Shown piece by piece: positions 21,701 through 32,963 of a DNA stretch of 37,845 bases (position 1 is its first letter; each line of letters opens with the position of its first letter). Below the pieces are notes generated by a model. The model did not search any database. It worked only from the letters and a program-made list of their open reading frames with translations, and was not told where the DNA came from. Position numbers and translations under genes: made by a program. This DNA is from Gracilariopsis chorda (taxonomy: Eukaryota; Rhodophyta; Florideophyceae; Gracilariales; Gracilariaceae). The stretch spans positions 1 to 37,845 of the forward strand of contig NBIV01000631.1 in the NCBI GenBank assembly GCA_003194525.1. The letters are read 5' to 3'.

Positions 21701-22739
21701 CGAGTGCGTCTACACCGGAGAGGTACTGGGAGCGCTTGTGATCATTGCTCTTTATGTGGACGACTTGCTCATTGCGAGTCCAAGTATGGAGACAATGAAT
21801 CGCGTAAAGCGTGAACTGTCAAAACGTTTTCAGATGAAGGATCTCAGTGAAGCGCGCATGGTACTTGGGTTCGAGATCCATCGTGATCGATCCAAAAGAC
21901 AGCTGTACCTGACACAGTTTGCATACACGCGTAAGGTCTTAGAACGTTTTGGCATGTTGCAGTGCAAACCAATGGACACTCCCATGGACTCCGGTGTTGA
22001 CCTCACTAAGGTAGAAGAGCCTCTGACGAACATCCCGTATCGCCAGGTGATCGGTTGTCTGATGTATCTCTCTGTTGGCACTCGACCGGACATCTCGTTT
22101 GCAGTGTCCAAGCTAGCCAAGTATGTCGAGAAACCTGGAGAGACTCATTGGAAAGCGGTCAAGCGTGTTCTGCGTTACCTCAATGGCACTCGCTCCTTCG
22201 GACTTACTTATGGCACCACGACTGATACTCAGCTGTATGGATACGTAGACTCTGACTTGGCAAGTGATACATCCAACCGCAAGTCCACCAGTGGGTATGT
22301 GTTCATGATGTGCGGTGCTCCTGTGTCTTGAAACTCGCGCCAACAGGAAGTAGTTGCATTGTCTAGCGCTGAGGCTGAGTATGTGAGTCTGTGCAGTGGG
22401 ACGAAGGAAGCGATCTGGCTGAGACGACTGTGGAGTGGCATTGGCAACGCAAGTGGACTACACGTGGATGAGTCAGTGACGCTAATGGTTGAGCCCACAA
22501 CTGTGTACGTGGACAACCAAGGTTGCATCGACCTTGCTCGAAATGGAGGTGTGAACAAGCGTACTAAGCACATTGATATTCGCTTTCACTTCACCAGAGA
22601 GGCTCTACGCGACAAAGCCGTCCAGTTGCAGTACTGTTCCACGGAAGACATGGTTGCCGATATGCTGACGAAAGCGCTCGGTCGAGTTAAGCTGGCAAGG
22701 TTCCGCGGTGACTGTGGCTTGCTCCCCTTAGACCTTTGA
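18717..22739 (+). pseudogene. A3 gag-pol with one in-frame stop in RNase H
   Basis: Same start as A1 and the same frame to the end. It is one codon shorter: one of the two arginines in the RRIKG stretch near 19866 is missing, as in A4. A TGG-to-TGA change at 22329-22331 (two nearby G-to-A changes) ends translation after GAPVS, removing the last ~135 residues. Just upstream the RNase H motif DSDWAGD has become DSDLASD. The RT-region motif YAPVV has become YASVV. Gag, CCHC knuckle, protease, integrase triad and YVDD are intact. It is probably non-autonomous, with RNase H lost. Confidence 0.93.
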
Positions 22740-22749
22740 AGTCAGTGAC

Positions 22750-22759
22750 AGAGGGGGGG
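22750..22759 (+). promoter_or_regulatory. Polypurine tract of A3
   Basis: AGA plus seven G ending at the 3' LTR. Confidence 0.8.
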
Positions 22760-23507
22760 TGTTGGCAGTAGTACCTGTGCTGTCACTGAAAACCAAATGT
22801 TCCGGGGAGCATGGGCTGTTTTAGAGGGTAGCTCTGCAAAAGCGCATATGCGGGTGTGCGCGAACCCAACGTGAAACTGGCTTCTGATTGGCTACTGCAA
22901 ATGTACATATGCAACGTGGTGCGTACAAGTGGTATGGCATAACTGGATCGGTTGGACACACCCACGTGTCCAGCTACTACAGTGGTCACAGTGTACGTTG
23001 TGTGCAGGGGATACTGGTGAAGTGGTTGACAGCTGGTACAAGTGGTACAGCAGTGGTTGGTACAATGGTAAGGTGCGCATGCACTGTCAACAGGTTTACA
23101 CATGCACGGGTATATTGATGACATGGGACTAACACCACAGGTTACGTGCCGACTTACCGTGACGTGCTGACTTACCGTGATGTGTTGGCATGTGCTGGCG
23201 TGTGTTGGAGTCGTGAATTTGTGCCTTGTCATGGTCATGTGTATGCACGTAACTATTACGGAACGTTGGTGCGTTGGTGTGCGTTGATGTAATGAGGTTG
23301 TGCTGAGCTGGCTATGTCATGTTAGATGATGATTGGTAGTATTGAGTGTCCCTGCTTAGTGGTTTAGGTTTTACTTGTAGTTGGTGTTCCCGCGCAATTC
23401 GAGTTTAGAGTGGTACATAAGATGTGCCTGAAGGACCTCCAAGTAAATCCAAGCTAGAGCTGGCGAACTTCCCTTCCATCCCCTCAACTTCCTTTCAACT
23501 TTCAACA
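22760..23507 (+). repeat. LTR-e, short subtype (3' LTR of A3)
   Basis: 748 bp with TACATAAG at 23414-23421. It differs from LTR-d by three substitutions (GAG/AAG in the TGGTAC repeats, GGCACT/GGGACT, GTGTTG/GTGCTG). The last two variants recur in LTR-f of A4. Confidence 0.95.
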
Positions 23508-23512
23508 GTCAC
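23508..23512 (+). repeat. Target-site duplication of A3, right copy
   Basis: GTCAC, identical to 16747-16751, at the resumption of C coding sequence. Confidence 0.93.
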
Positions 23513-26180
23513 CAACTAGTGGAGATCATTGCATGAAGACATCGGAGTCCAGTATTGCTAATGTATGGCATCGGCGACTTGCCCACATCAATGCGCGCGA
23601 CCTCCAGTCAGTTTACAAACATGCTGAAGGGGTGCCGAAGATGTCGGAATTGGAGGAGATATGCCGACCGTGTATACTTGGTAAGGCGCATAAACTTCTG
23701 TTCCCTGGCAAATACGACCGAGCATCAGCCGTAGGTGAGGTGGTACACTCCGATATACTAGGACCCCTTGTACCTTCATTCCCACAAAGGTTTCAATATG
23801 CCTCTACCTTCCTTGACGAGCATTCAACGTATGCTTTCTTAGGCTTCATGACCCATAAAAGTGAAATTGCTGTTGTATTCGATGCAGTTGAGCACAAGTT
23901 CCAGCAGCTTGGAGGAGTGGCCATTGCGAAAGTGCACTCGGATAATGCCCAGGAGTATATTGCGTTGCAGCTGAACCCTGCCAACAATCTTCAAGACACT
24001 TCTTGCTCTCCTCCGTATACTCCGGAACACAATGCAATAGCCAAGCGCATCAATCGCACTATGGAGGAAGCTGCTCGAGCTTTGCTCATACAGGCAAGTC
24101 TCCCATAGTGCTTGTGGCCATACGCATTAAAGCACGTCATACATGTTCGCAATAGGGTTTATCACTCAGCAACTGGAAGCAGCCCTTACCTTTTGATGAC
24201 TGGTTCAAAACCATCCCTGAAGCATGTCAAAGTGTTTGGGTGTGCTGCGTTCGTGCTTAAGATGAAACCGGATACCAAGTTCGAGTCTCGTGCACTTGAG
24301 GGAGTGTACTTGCAGACTCTTGAGCATGGTGTGTATGATGTTTTAGTCAATGGTAGTGATGAGATTCCACGCATTGTAAAGTCTCGGCATGTGACATTTG
24401 ACGAGTCCAAGTTCCCTGGGGCACCATTTCTGGAACATGTTATGAGTGATGAAGGTGCATCAGATGATGCTTATGAATGCACAGATCACTCTGAAATCGA
24501 TACTGAGAGTGGTAGTATGGTTTCTGTGGACACCCCATTCGACATTGAGAGCGATACGGACCATATTGAATCCACTCCTATACCAACGGCACAGAGCATT
24601 GAAAGCGGTACCGATCATCCAGATAATAGCGAGCATACTTCTGGTGACGATTCGGACCCAGACAATTGTGGTGAGCATGCCCCAAGTGCTAGTCAACATA
24701 CTTCGGACACTGATGTCTTACCAGAATCTGAACCAGAACCACGCTATCCTCGCCGTACACGACGTGCACCAGCTAAGTGGTGGTACATGGCCGGTAGTGC
24801 AACGTCACAAATGGATATTACTACCAGTGATGAACCTACTCTGGGCGAAGCACTGTCTGCCACACCACTTGAGCAGAGCCTTTGGAAGAGTGCCATTGAT
24901 GAAGAACTGACATCTCTGGAGGAGAAGAACACTTGGGAGGAGGATGAATCACCTGCCTCTCAGCCTCTTCCTACTCATGTCATTCTAAACGTAAAGCGCG
25001 ATGCCAAAGGATCAGTTGAGAGATTCAAGGCTAGGGTTGTGGCTGGTGGCAATCACCAGACATACGGGCAGAACTACATGGAGACATATGCGCCAGTAGT
25101 GCCATTTAGCCTGGTCCGCATGTTCCTGTACGTCGCACTTTGTCTTCAGATGTATGTGGCTCAAGTAGATGTTAAGACTGCATTTCTCAACGGTGAGCTT
25201 AAAGAAGACGTGCGGGTGATGTCGCCGCGTGGTGTTCCCGGTCTGACCACAAAGTGCTATAAGTTAATCAAGGCTATGTACGGTTTGAAACAGGCTCATC
25301 TAGCATGGCACACCAAGTTCAAAGCAGACATGAAGAGGTTGGGTTTTGAGGAACTACCCAGCGCACCGTGTGTATTCGAGCGAAAGGTTGGAGATGGCAT
25401 GTATGCCTACATACTCGTATATGTGGACGACATTCTGGTGTTCACGCCAACGCTGGAGCAACGGACTACGGTGTTGGAGGAGCTCAGAACACTCTATGAC
25501 CTCCGCATTGAGCACCGAATCACTCTGTACCTTGGCGTGGAGCTGTCATGGAATATAGGTACAGCCGTACAACTCCTTGGTGTCAAGCTGGGACAGTCGC
25601 TGTATATTGAAAGTATACTTCGACGATTTGGTCTCCAGAACGCTAAGCCAGTACCTAGCCCTATGGTGGAGTGCTTCTTCACATCTCTAGCAATGGAGGA
25701 GGACAAATCACCAATGGATGTGCAGTTGTACCAGCAGATGATCAGGTCTCTGCTGTACTTGGCACTACGTACTAGGTTGGATATACTTGCACCAGTTCTC
25801 ATCCTGGCTCATTTTCAGAGTGCTCCTACCGCTTGGTGTCACAAAGCAGTGAAGCGTGTGCTCAGGTACCTGTGTAGAACGCGACAGCATGGGCTATGCT
25901 ACAGGCCTGGATCGCTAGATCTGCATGGTTTTGTGGACTCTGACTACGCTGGAGATACTACGAGTCGGAAGTCGATGTCCGGGTATATCGTTAAACTTGG
26001 GTCAGCAACCTGCTGGTATGGTGGTAGAAAACAAGCGTCAGTTGCGCTATCAACTGGCGAGGCGGAGTACTATGCTCTGACATTTTCTGCACAGGAAGTG
26101 GTATGGGTTGCTCGTGTGCTACGGGAATGCGGCTTCGACATGAAACCTTTGGTTCCTCTACACTCTGACAACCAGTGCGC
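23513..26180 (+). pseudogene. Family C pol fragment: integrase, RT, RNase H
   Basis: C resumes in frame with 16238-16751. It covers the pre-integrase zinc region (VWHRRLAH... CRPC), integrase, RT (DVKTAFLNG; YVDD at 25420-25431) and RNase H (DSDYAGD, GEAEYY, SDNQ). Two defects are visible. The third catalytic integrase residue, expected in AIAERINRT, is lysine (AAG, 24043-24045). An in-frame TAG at 24106-24108 sits where B has aspartate in SLPDCLW. The first two integrase aspartates are kept (23752, 23941). The LTR of A4 cuts the gene at 26180, right after DNQC, so the last ~70 residues are elsewhere. Confidence 0.92.
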
Positions 26181-26928
26181 TGTTGATAGTTGAAAGGAAG
26201 TTGAGGGGATGGAAGGGAAGTTCGCCAGCTCTAGCTTGGATTTACTTGGAGGTCCTTCAGGCACATCTTATGTACCACTCTAAACTCGAATTGCGCGGGA
26301 ACACCAACTACAAGTAAAACCTAAACCACTAAGCAGGGACACTCAATACTACCAATCATCATCTAACATGACATAGCCAGCTCAGCACAACCTCATTACA
26401 TCAACGCACACCAACGCACCAACGTTCCGTAATAGTTACGTGCATACACATGACCATGACAAGGCACAAATTCACGACTCCAACACACGCCAGCACATGC
26501 CAACACATCACGGTAAGTCAGCACGTCACGGTAAGTCGGCACGTAACCTGTGGTGTTAGTCCCATGTCATCAATATACCCGTGCATGTGTAAACCTGTTG
26601 ACAGTGCATGCGCACCTTACCATTGTACCAACCACTGCTGTACCACTTGTACCAGCTGTCAACCACTTCACCAGTATCCCCTGCACACAACGTACACTGT
26701 GACCACTGTAGTAGCTGGACACGTGGGTGTGTCCAACCGATCCAGTTATGCCATACCACTTGTACGCACCACGTTGCATATGTACATTTGCAGTAGCCAA
26801 TCAGAAGCCAGTTTCACGTTGGGTTCGCGCACACGCGCATATGCGCTTTTGCAGAGCTACCCTCTAAAACAGCCCATGCTCCCCGGAACATTTGGTTTTC
26901 AGTGACAGCACAGGTACTACTGCCAACA
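26181..26928 (-). repeat. LTR-f, short subtype (3' LTR of A4)
   Basis: 748 bp on the minus strand, without the 31 bp segment and with TACATAAG (26267-26274). One substitution lies in its last seven bases (TGTTGAT at 26181-26187 in plus orientation, where others have TGTTGAA). It keeps the GCGCATATGCGC palindrome that LTR-c, -d and -e have lost by one base. Confidence 0.93.
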
Positions 26929-26938
26929 CCCCCCCTCT
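26929..26938 (-). promoter_or_regulatory. Polypurine tract of A4
   Basis: The minus strand reads AGA then seven G, ending at the LTR. Confidence 0.8.
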
Positions 26939-26948
26939 GTCACTGACT

Positions 26949-29900
26949 TCAAAGGTCTAAGGGGAGCAAGCCACAGTCACCGCGGAACCTTGCCAGCTTA
27001 ACTCGACCGAGCGCTTTCGTCAGCATATCGGCAACCATGTCTTCCGTGGAACAGTACTGCAACTGGACGGCTTTGTCGCGTAGAGCCTCTCTGGTGAAGT
27101 GAAAGCGAATATCAATGTGCTTAGTACGCTTGTTCACACCTCCATTTCGAGCAAGGTCGATGCAACCTTGGTTGTCCACGTACACAGTTGTGGGCTCAAC
27201 CATTAGCGTCACTGACTCATCCACGTGTAGTCCACTTGCGTTGCCAATGCCACTCCACAGTCGTCTCAGCCAGATCGCTTCCTTCGTCCCACTGCACAGA
27301 CTCACATACTCAGCCTCAGCGCTAGACAATGCAACTACTTCCTGTTGGCGCGAGCTCCAAGACACAGGAGCACCGCACATCATGAACACATACCCACTGG
27401 TGGACTTGCGGTTGGATGTATCACCTGCCCAGTCAGAGTCTACGTATCCATACAGCTGAGTATCAGTCGTGGTGCCATAAGTAAGTCCGAGGGAGCGAGT
27501 TCCATTGAGGTAACGCAGAACACGCTTGACCGCTTTCCAATGAGTCTCTCCAGGTTTCTCGACATACTTGGCTAGCTTGGACACTGCAAACGAGATGTCC
27601 AGTCGAGTGCCAACAGAGAGATACATCAGACAACCGATCACCTGGCGATACGGGATGTTCGTCAGAGGCTCTTCTACCTTAGTGAGGTCAGCACCGGAGT
27701 CCATGGGAGTGTCCATTGGTTTGCACTGCAACATGCCAAAACGTTTTAAGACCTTACGCGTGTATGCAGACTGTGTCAGGTACAGCTGTCTTTTGGATCG
27801 ATCACGATGGATCTCGAACCCAAGTACCATGCGCGCTTCACTGAGATCCTTCATCTGAAAACGTTTTGACAGTTCACGCTTTACGCGATTCATTGTCTCC
27901 ATACTTGGAATCGCAATGAGCAAATCGTCCACATAAAGAGCAATGATCACAAGCGCTCCCAGTACCTCTCCGGTGTAGACGCACTCGTCTGCGACGTTTG
28001 GCTTCAGACCCATCCAACCAACGAGGAACAAGTACATCTTTGCAAACCACTGCCTTGATGCCTGTCGTAGCCCATAGATGGCTTTCTTGAGAAGGCATAC
28101 CAAGTCCTCGTTCCCAGGTTTGATGAATCCGTCCGGCTGCTCCATGTACACAGTCTCTTCCAGGTCGCCATTCAACAATGCAGTCTTCACATCCATCTGG
28201 TGCAGATGATAGTCCTGCACTGCTACAATGGACAGAATCATTCTAATGGATGTGAATTTGACCACTGGTGCATATGTCTCGGAGAAGTCTACACCTTCGA
28301 TCTGCAGAAACCCTCGAGCCACCACACGAGCCTTGTACCTCACTGTCGGTTCATCGTTGTCGCCAGCCTCATATTTTTGCACAAATACCCACTTGGATGA
28401 TATCACGTTGCTGTCAGCTGGCCTTGGCACTAACTCCCATGTGTCATGCTCCATCAGAGACTCGTACTCACTGTTCATGGCCTTGGTCCACGCTTTTGAA
28501 TCAGGACGTGACACCGCATCGGAGTATGAGGATGGGACGTCATCACTGGCAGTGAGTAGGGCAGTGCCGCGCCACCACGAGGTAGGCGCTCTACGCTCAC
28601 GAGTGGATCTCCGAAGTGGTGGTGGATCTGGTACGTCTGGCTCAACTTCTGTCTGAGCTGTGGGCTCATCGTGGCCACTGCCTGAAGCTTCTTCTGGTGG
28701 AGTATCTGGTGCAGCGGGCTCAACTTGGGCAGCATCGGTGGGTTTAGTAGAGGTGGATGTGATGTTTGATTTCGGCTTGTCCGAGATGTCGATCTCAGCA
28801 TAGTCGTCATCATCAACGTGGTCATTACCTTGATCTGAACCACTACATTCGTCAAACCTCACATCTCTCGACACAACCACCTTCTTCTTTTGCGCATCCC
28901 ACAGTTTATACCCGTTCGATCCAGATGTGTACCCAATAAAGATCGCCTCCACGGCACGTTGCTCCAGCTTCTTCAGCTTGTGGTCCACCACTTTGTACCA
29001 GCACCGGCTACCTAACACACGCAGATTGCTCAAGTCAGGATCATATCCACTCCACATCTCGAGTGGTGTCACGTCACTCGGAAGGGCCTTGCAGGTGACT
29101 CGATTGCGCACATACACTGCAACGCTCAATGCTTCAGCCCAGAAGCTCTTTGGCAGTTTCTTGTGATGCAGCATCGATCTCACCAAGTCCATGAGTGTTC
29201 GGTTGAACCGTTCGGCCAGACCATTCTGATGTGGATTGTAAGGCACCGTTCGCTGATGTTCAATACTGTGACGTTCAAGCTCTTGTGAAAACTTCTTTGA
29301 CACGTATTCACCAGCATTGTCTGTGCGTAACGCATGTAGCACAGACTCACGTGCGGTGATGGTTTTCACATGTCGGTGACTCTGATTTTGAACCATCTTG
29401 AGCCACTTCACGAACACGTGGAACACCTCATCCTTGGTCTTGAGCATGTACAAGAAGCAAAAACGGGAGTGATCATCGATGAATGTGACGAAGTAGCGTG
29501 AACCTCCCAAGGAACCTACTTGGATTGGACCACAAATGTCCGAATGCACTAGGTCCAATGGGTGCAAAGCCCGTTCCCCACCTTGCTTGGGAGTTGGAGC
29601 ACGTGTAGATTTTCCCACTACACAAGAGTCACACACATCCATCGATTGATTCAAGTCCACATTCAGCCCTGACACAACACCGTTACGAGCCATATGTTTG
29701 ATACCATCCACATTCACATGAGCCATTCGAGCATGCCATAGTGACAGGTCAGTCACAAGTGCGTTGTCCATGTCTTCTGGTACTTCAATCGCGGTACATA
29801 GGTAGTACAGTCCTTTGATGCGGCCCTGGGCGATCATGGTGTTGCCTTTGTATACACATACTTTGGTTTTGTCAAACACCACTCGCGCACCCAGGTCACA

Positions 29901-30970
29901 CATCGCAGATACTGAGAGCAGATGATACCTTAAATTCGGTACGTGCACTACTTCACCCAACCGGCACTTGCTCTTACGCCCTTCAACAGCGAGATCAAGG
30001 TGGACACTGCCATGACCAAGCGACTCCAGCTTCGAGTCATTGCGATACTCACACCGGCAGACTCTCTTTTGCTATAACTGTCAAACATGGACTCGTCATA
30101 CGTCATATGGGCGGTGGCACCAGAGTCAATGATCCAGTCACTGATACTTTCTTCCACAGAACCTGTCGCAATGAGACAAACAAAGCCAGAGTCACTGTCG
30201 CATCCTCGTTTCTCGTTGCCGAGATCGGTCTGCACAGCTGGGTTTGCGGCAGCACTCTGCTCTTTGCTAGCTTCGTCACGTTGTCTCTTGAAACAGTTTC
30301 TCTGGATATGCCCCTTCTTACCACAGTAGTAGCACACCATGGACTTCTTTCGTGACTGCGCACCGACCAAAGCCGTGTCACTTCCGGACTCCTCCTTGGC
30401 ACGATCGTTCATTCGCTGTTCCTCTTGCAGCAAACGACTCTTCACAAACTCTAAATCGAGTTTACGATCACCAATCGTGGTGTCAATAGCGACAATGAGG
30501 TGTTCGAAGCGGTCTGGTAGCCCACATAGGATTGCCATAGCGATGTCTTCTTCCTCAACCACTACGTCCATGCTCTTCAGATCCGATGCAAGATGACGAA
30601 CACGATTGATGAAGTGTAACATTTTCTCATCATCTCGCATCTTGGCTGTGTAGAAGGCACGTCTTGCATTGATTCGGTTGAGCAGCGTTTTACGCTGGAA
30701 CACATCGCAAATGGCTTTCCACATTTCCGCAGCATTCTCGGTATCCCTCACATGGTCCAAATGCTCATCACTGATGCTGAGACCAATAACAGCCCTGGCC
30801 TTGGCGTCTTTCTTCTTCCATGCTGACAACTCGTCATCGTCCGTAGGCCTGGTTGATTCAAGATGGTCATCGAGGTCCTTGAGTGCAAGCAGCAACTCAA
30901 CCTTTTGCTTCCATACATGGAAGTTATCCTCGCCCAACTTTTCAATCTTGATGCCACCGAATGAATCCAT
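26949..30970 (-). pseudogene. A4 gag-pol with a 1-base deletion after the protease site
   Basis: The start codon is at 30970 (minus). Gag, CCHC knuckle and protease DSGAT read normally. One base is missing at about 30042 (TTGCGAT where the others have TTGCCGAT), which shifts the frame ~300 codons in. The remaining ~1000 codons (integrase triad, YVDD, RNase H) are open in the shifted frame to the normal stop. It shares with A3 the missing arginine codon, NGGVNKR in RNase H, AQTEVEP and ALSVAVY, so A3 and A4 are sister copies. A1 shows that the unshifted frame is ancestral, so this is damage and not programmed frameshifting. Confidence 0.93.
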
Positions 30971-32173
30971 GCTTGGTAGATGTCAACAAACAGCACAGGT
31001 GCGATGAAAGACCTACGGCACTTAAGTAGTACAAAAATGGCAACAACGACAACAATAACAACAAAAACAACGACAACAACAACAACAAAACTTCAAATTC
31101 GGGCGCACTGACGGGAGAAACTACCTCCGCTACCCTAGGGTGTCGGACCCCTGGCCCCCGGAGATGCTCCGGGTACAAGACGTCTTCTTCTGTCTTCCCT
31201 CTCCTACGTCTAAGGAGAAGATGCGTCGCTCTCTACGAGGCTTCCAGAGGATGGTTAATGACCCAAGATATGCCTTCACCAAGTATAACCCTCTGGCCTC
31301 TTGCAAGAACTTGCGCGACCTCGCAACTGAAGCTACTATGGCAACCAAAGTACGCTGCTAACGCGCAACCACTTAAGGTCACACGCGGCCTGATCCTAAG
31401 AAGGAGGTCAGCCTACGCCACGTCGCCTCCCCGCACAAACGCCCAAGGGTCAGATGCACGGATCAAAAGCTCGTTATGGAATACCTTCGCAACAGCCCAA
31501 GAATCCCGACACGCAGTCAGGATCAAAACAAATAATTCAATCACCCGCACCAGCGCAGTACGCCACGGCACCCCGTCCACAGATGCACCCGCTGAACTTA
31601 CCAGGTCTTAACGACCGTCACCGTTATCTGTCCAAATGGACCGGTGGGAAGCCGCTCGACAGTACACCCGCTTTGGTTCAAGCCGCCAGGCTCACGTCCC
31701 CGGATACCTGGAATCACCCAAAGTAACCCGGATCAACCGCTCGTCGCACTGGACACCAGATGATGATTAAGAAACACGAAAAACAAACAACTGCTGAGCA
31801 CACGATCACGGAGCCCAGACTTCGAAACTAGACCGACTCGACCTCACGGATACGACCCGACAAACGACTCGGGGATCCCAAAACACAAGATAGAGGGAGT
31901 GTCACACACAAAGTAGATAGCGATCGACAACACGGGCAACAACGGAGGCCCAACTCAACAACGATAGGAAGTAAACGTCGAACCACTACCACCACAACGC
32001 CCTCAGGGAGGAACGCAAACCAAAGGAGAATGACCAACACCGACCAACAATGGGATCAAGACACCCGACGCAACGACGAAAGAGGCAACAACAGCGAAAC
32101 GGATGAACGGCGGTGAGGGAGAGCGGCGACAGACGAACGATACGGAAAGGGATAGCGGCAGCGGTCAGCGGGG
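30971..32173 (-). other. Leader of A4
   Basis: Same leader as A1 and A3: GTT tract (31041-31090), conserved block (31100-31154) and a hairpin just beyond it. Antisense (plus-strand) frames are broken into pieces of 73-117 codons, which weakens the case for an antisense gene. Confidence 0.7.
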
Positions 32174-32187
32174 CTGGGCCCATAACC
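32174..32187 (-). promoter_or_regulatory. Primer-binding site of A4
   Basis: The minus strand reads GGTTATGGGCCCAG directly after the 5' LTR. Confidence 0.9.
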
Positions 32188-32963
32188 TGTTGAAAGTTGA
32201 AAGGAAGTTGAGGGGATGGAAGGGAAGTTCGCCAGCTCTAGCTTGGATTTACTTGGAGGTCCTTCAGGCACATCTTATATACCACTCTAAACTCGAATTG
32301 CGCGGGAACACCAACTACAAGTAAAACCTAAACCACTAAGCAGGGACACTCAATACTACCAATCATCATCTAACATGACATAGCCAGCTCAGCACAACCT
32401 CATTACACAACGCACACCAACGCACCAACGTTCTGTAATAGTTACGTGCATACACATGACCATGACAAGGCACAAATTCACGACTCCAACACACGCCAGC
32501 ACATGCCAACACATCACGGTAAGTCAACACGTCACGGTAAGTCGGCACGTAACCTGTGGTGTTAGTGCCATGTCATCATGTGGCAATGCACACAACACCC
32601 GTCATCAATATACCCGTGCATGTGTAAACCTGTTGACAGTGCATGCGCACCTTACCATTGTACCAACCACTGCTGTACCACTTGTACCAGGTGTCAACCA
32701 CTTCATCAGTATCCCCTGCACACAACGTACACTGTGACCACTGTAGTAGCTGGACACGTGGGTGTGTCCAACCGATCCAGTTATGCCATACCACTTGTAC
32801 GCACCACGTTGCATATGTACATTTGCAGTAGCCAATCAGAAGCCAGTTTCACGTTGGGTTCGCGCACACGCGCATATGCGCTTTTGCAGAGGTACCCTCT
32901 AAAACAGCCCATGCTCCCCGGAACATTTGGTTTTCAGTGACAGCACAGGTACTACTGCCAACA
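32188..32963 (-). repeat. LTR-g, long subtype (5' LTR of A4 and 3' LTR of A5)
   Basis: 776 bp on the minus strand. It contains the 31 bp segment (minus 2 bases) and an intact TATATAAG (32274-32281). Other markers are mixed: GATGAA and ACACCTGG as in the long type, but CCGTGACGTG and AACGTTGG as in the short type. It has a primer-binding site on one side and a polypurine tract on the other. Confidence 0.92.

Larger units (their letters stand above)
16752..23507 (+). mobile_element. A3: complete family A element with target-site duplication
   Basis: 6756 bp: LTR 748 bp, primer-binding site, leader, gag-pol with one stop, polypurine tract, LTR 748 bp, flanked by GTCAC. The two LTRs differ at only three positions that I can find, so the insertion is recent. 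Confidence 0.96.
16238..26180 (+). mobile_element. Family C element, interrupted host of A2, A3 and the A4 group
   Basis: The C sequence visible here is 16238-16751 and 23508-26180, split by A3. Its 5' end (left of A2) and its 3' end (right of the A4 group) are outside the window. No C LTR or primer-binding site is visible. Confidence 0.85.
26181..32963 (-). mobile_element. A4: complete family A element, minus strand, with unlike LTRs
   Basis: Complete layout on the minus strand: LTR 32188-32963, primer-binding site, leader, gag-pol, polypurine tract, LTR 26181-26928. The left flank is C; TGCGC (26176-26180) is the candidate duplication. On the right no flank follows. Instead the 3' end of A5 joins directly, so the 5' LTR is also A5's 3' LTR. 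The two A4 LTRs are of different subtype (776 and 748 bp). Confidence 0.93.

Noticed and set aside
26450..26905. Recurrent ~150-codon ORF in family A LTRs, antisense to the element (also 53-613, 15513-15968, 16775-17230, 22783-23238)
   Set aside because: It recurs only because the LTRs are near-identical copies. The product is Thr/His/Cys-rich with no domain, and it is disrupted in several copies.
30040..30045. Programmed frameshift between protease and integrase in A4
   Set aside because: A1, A2 and A3 read through the same place in one frame with one extra base, so A4 has a simple deletion.
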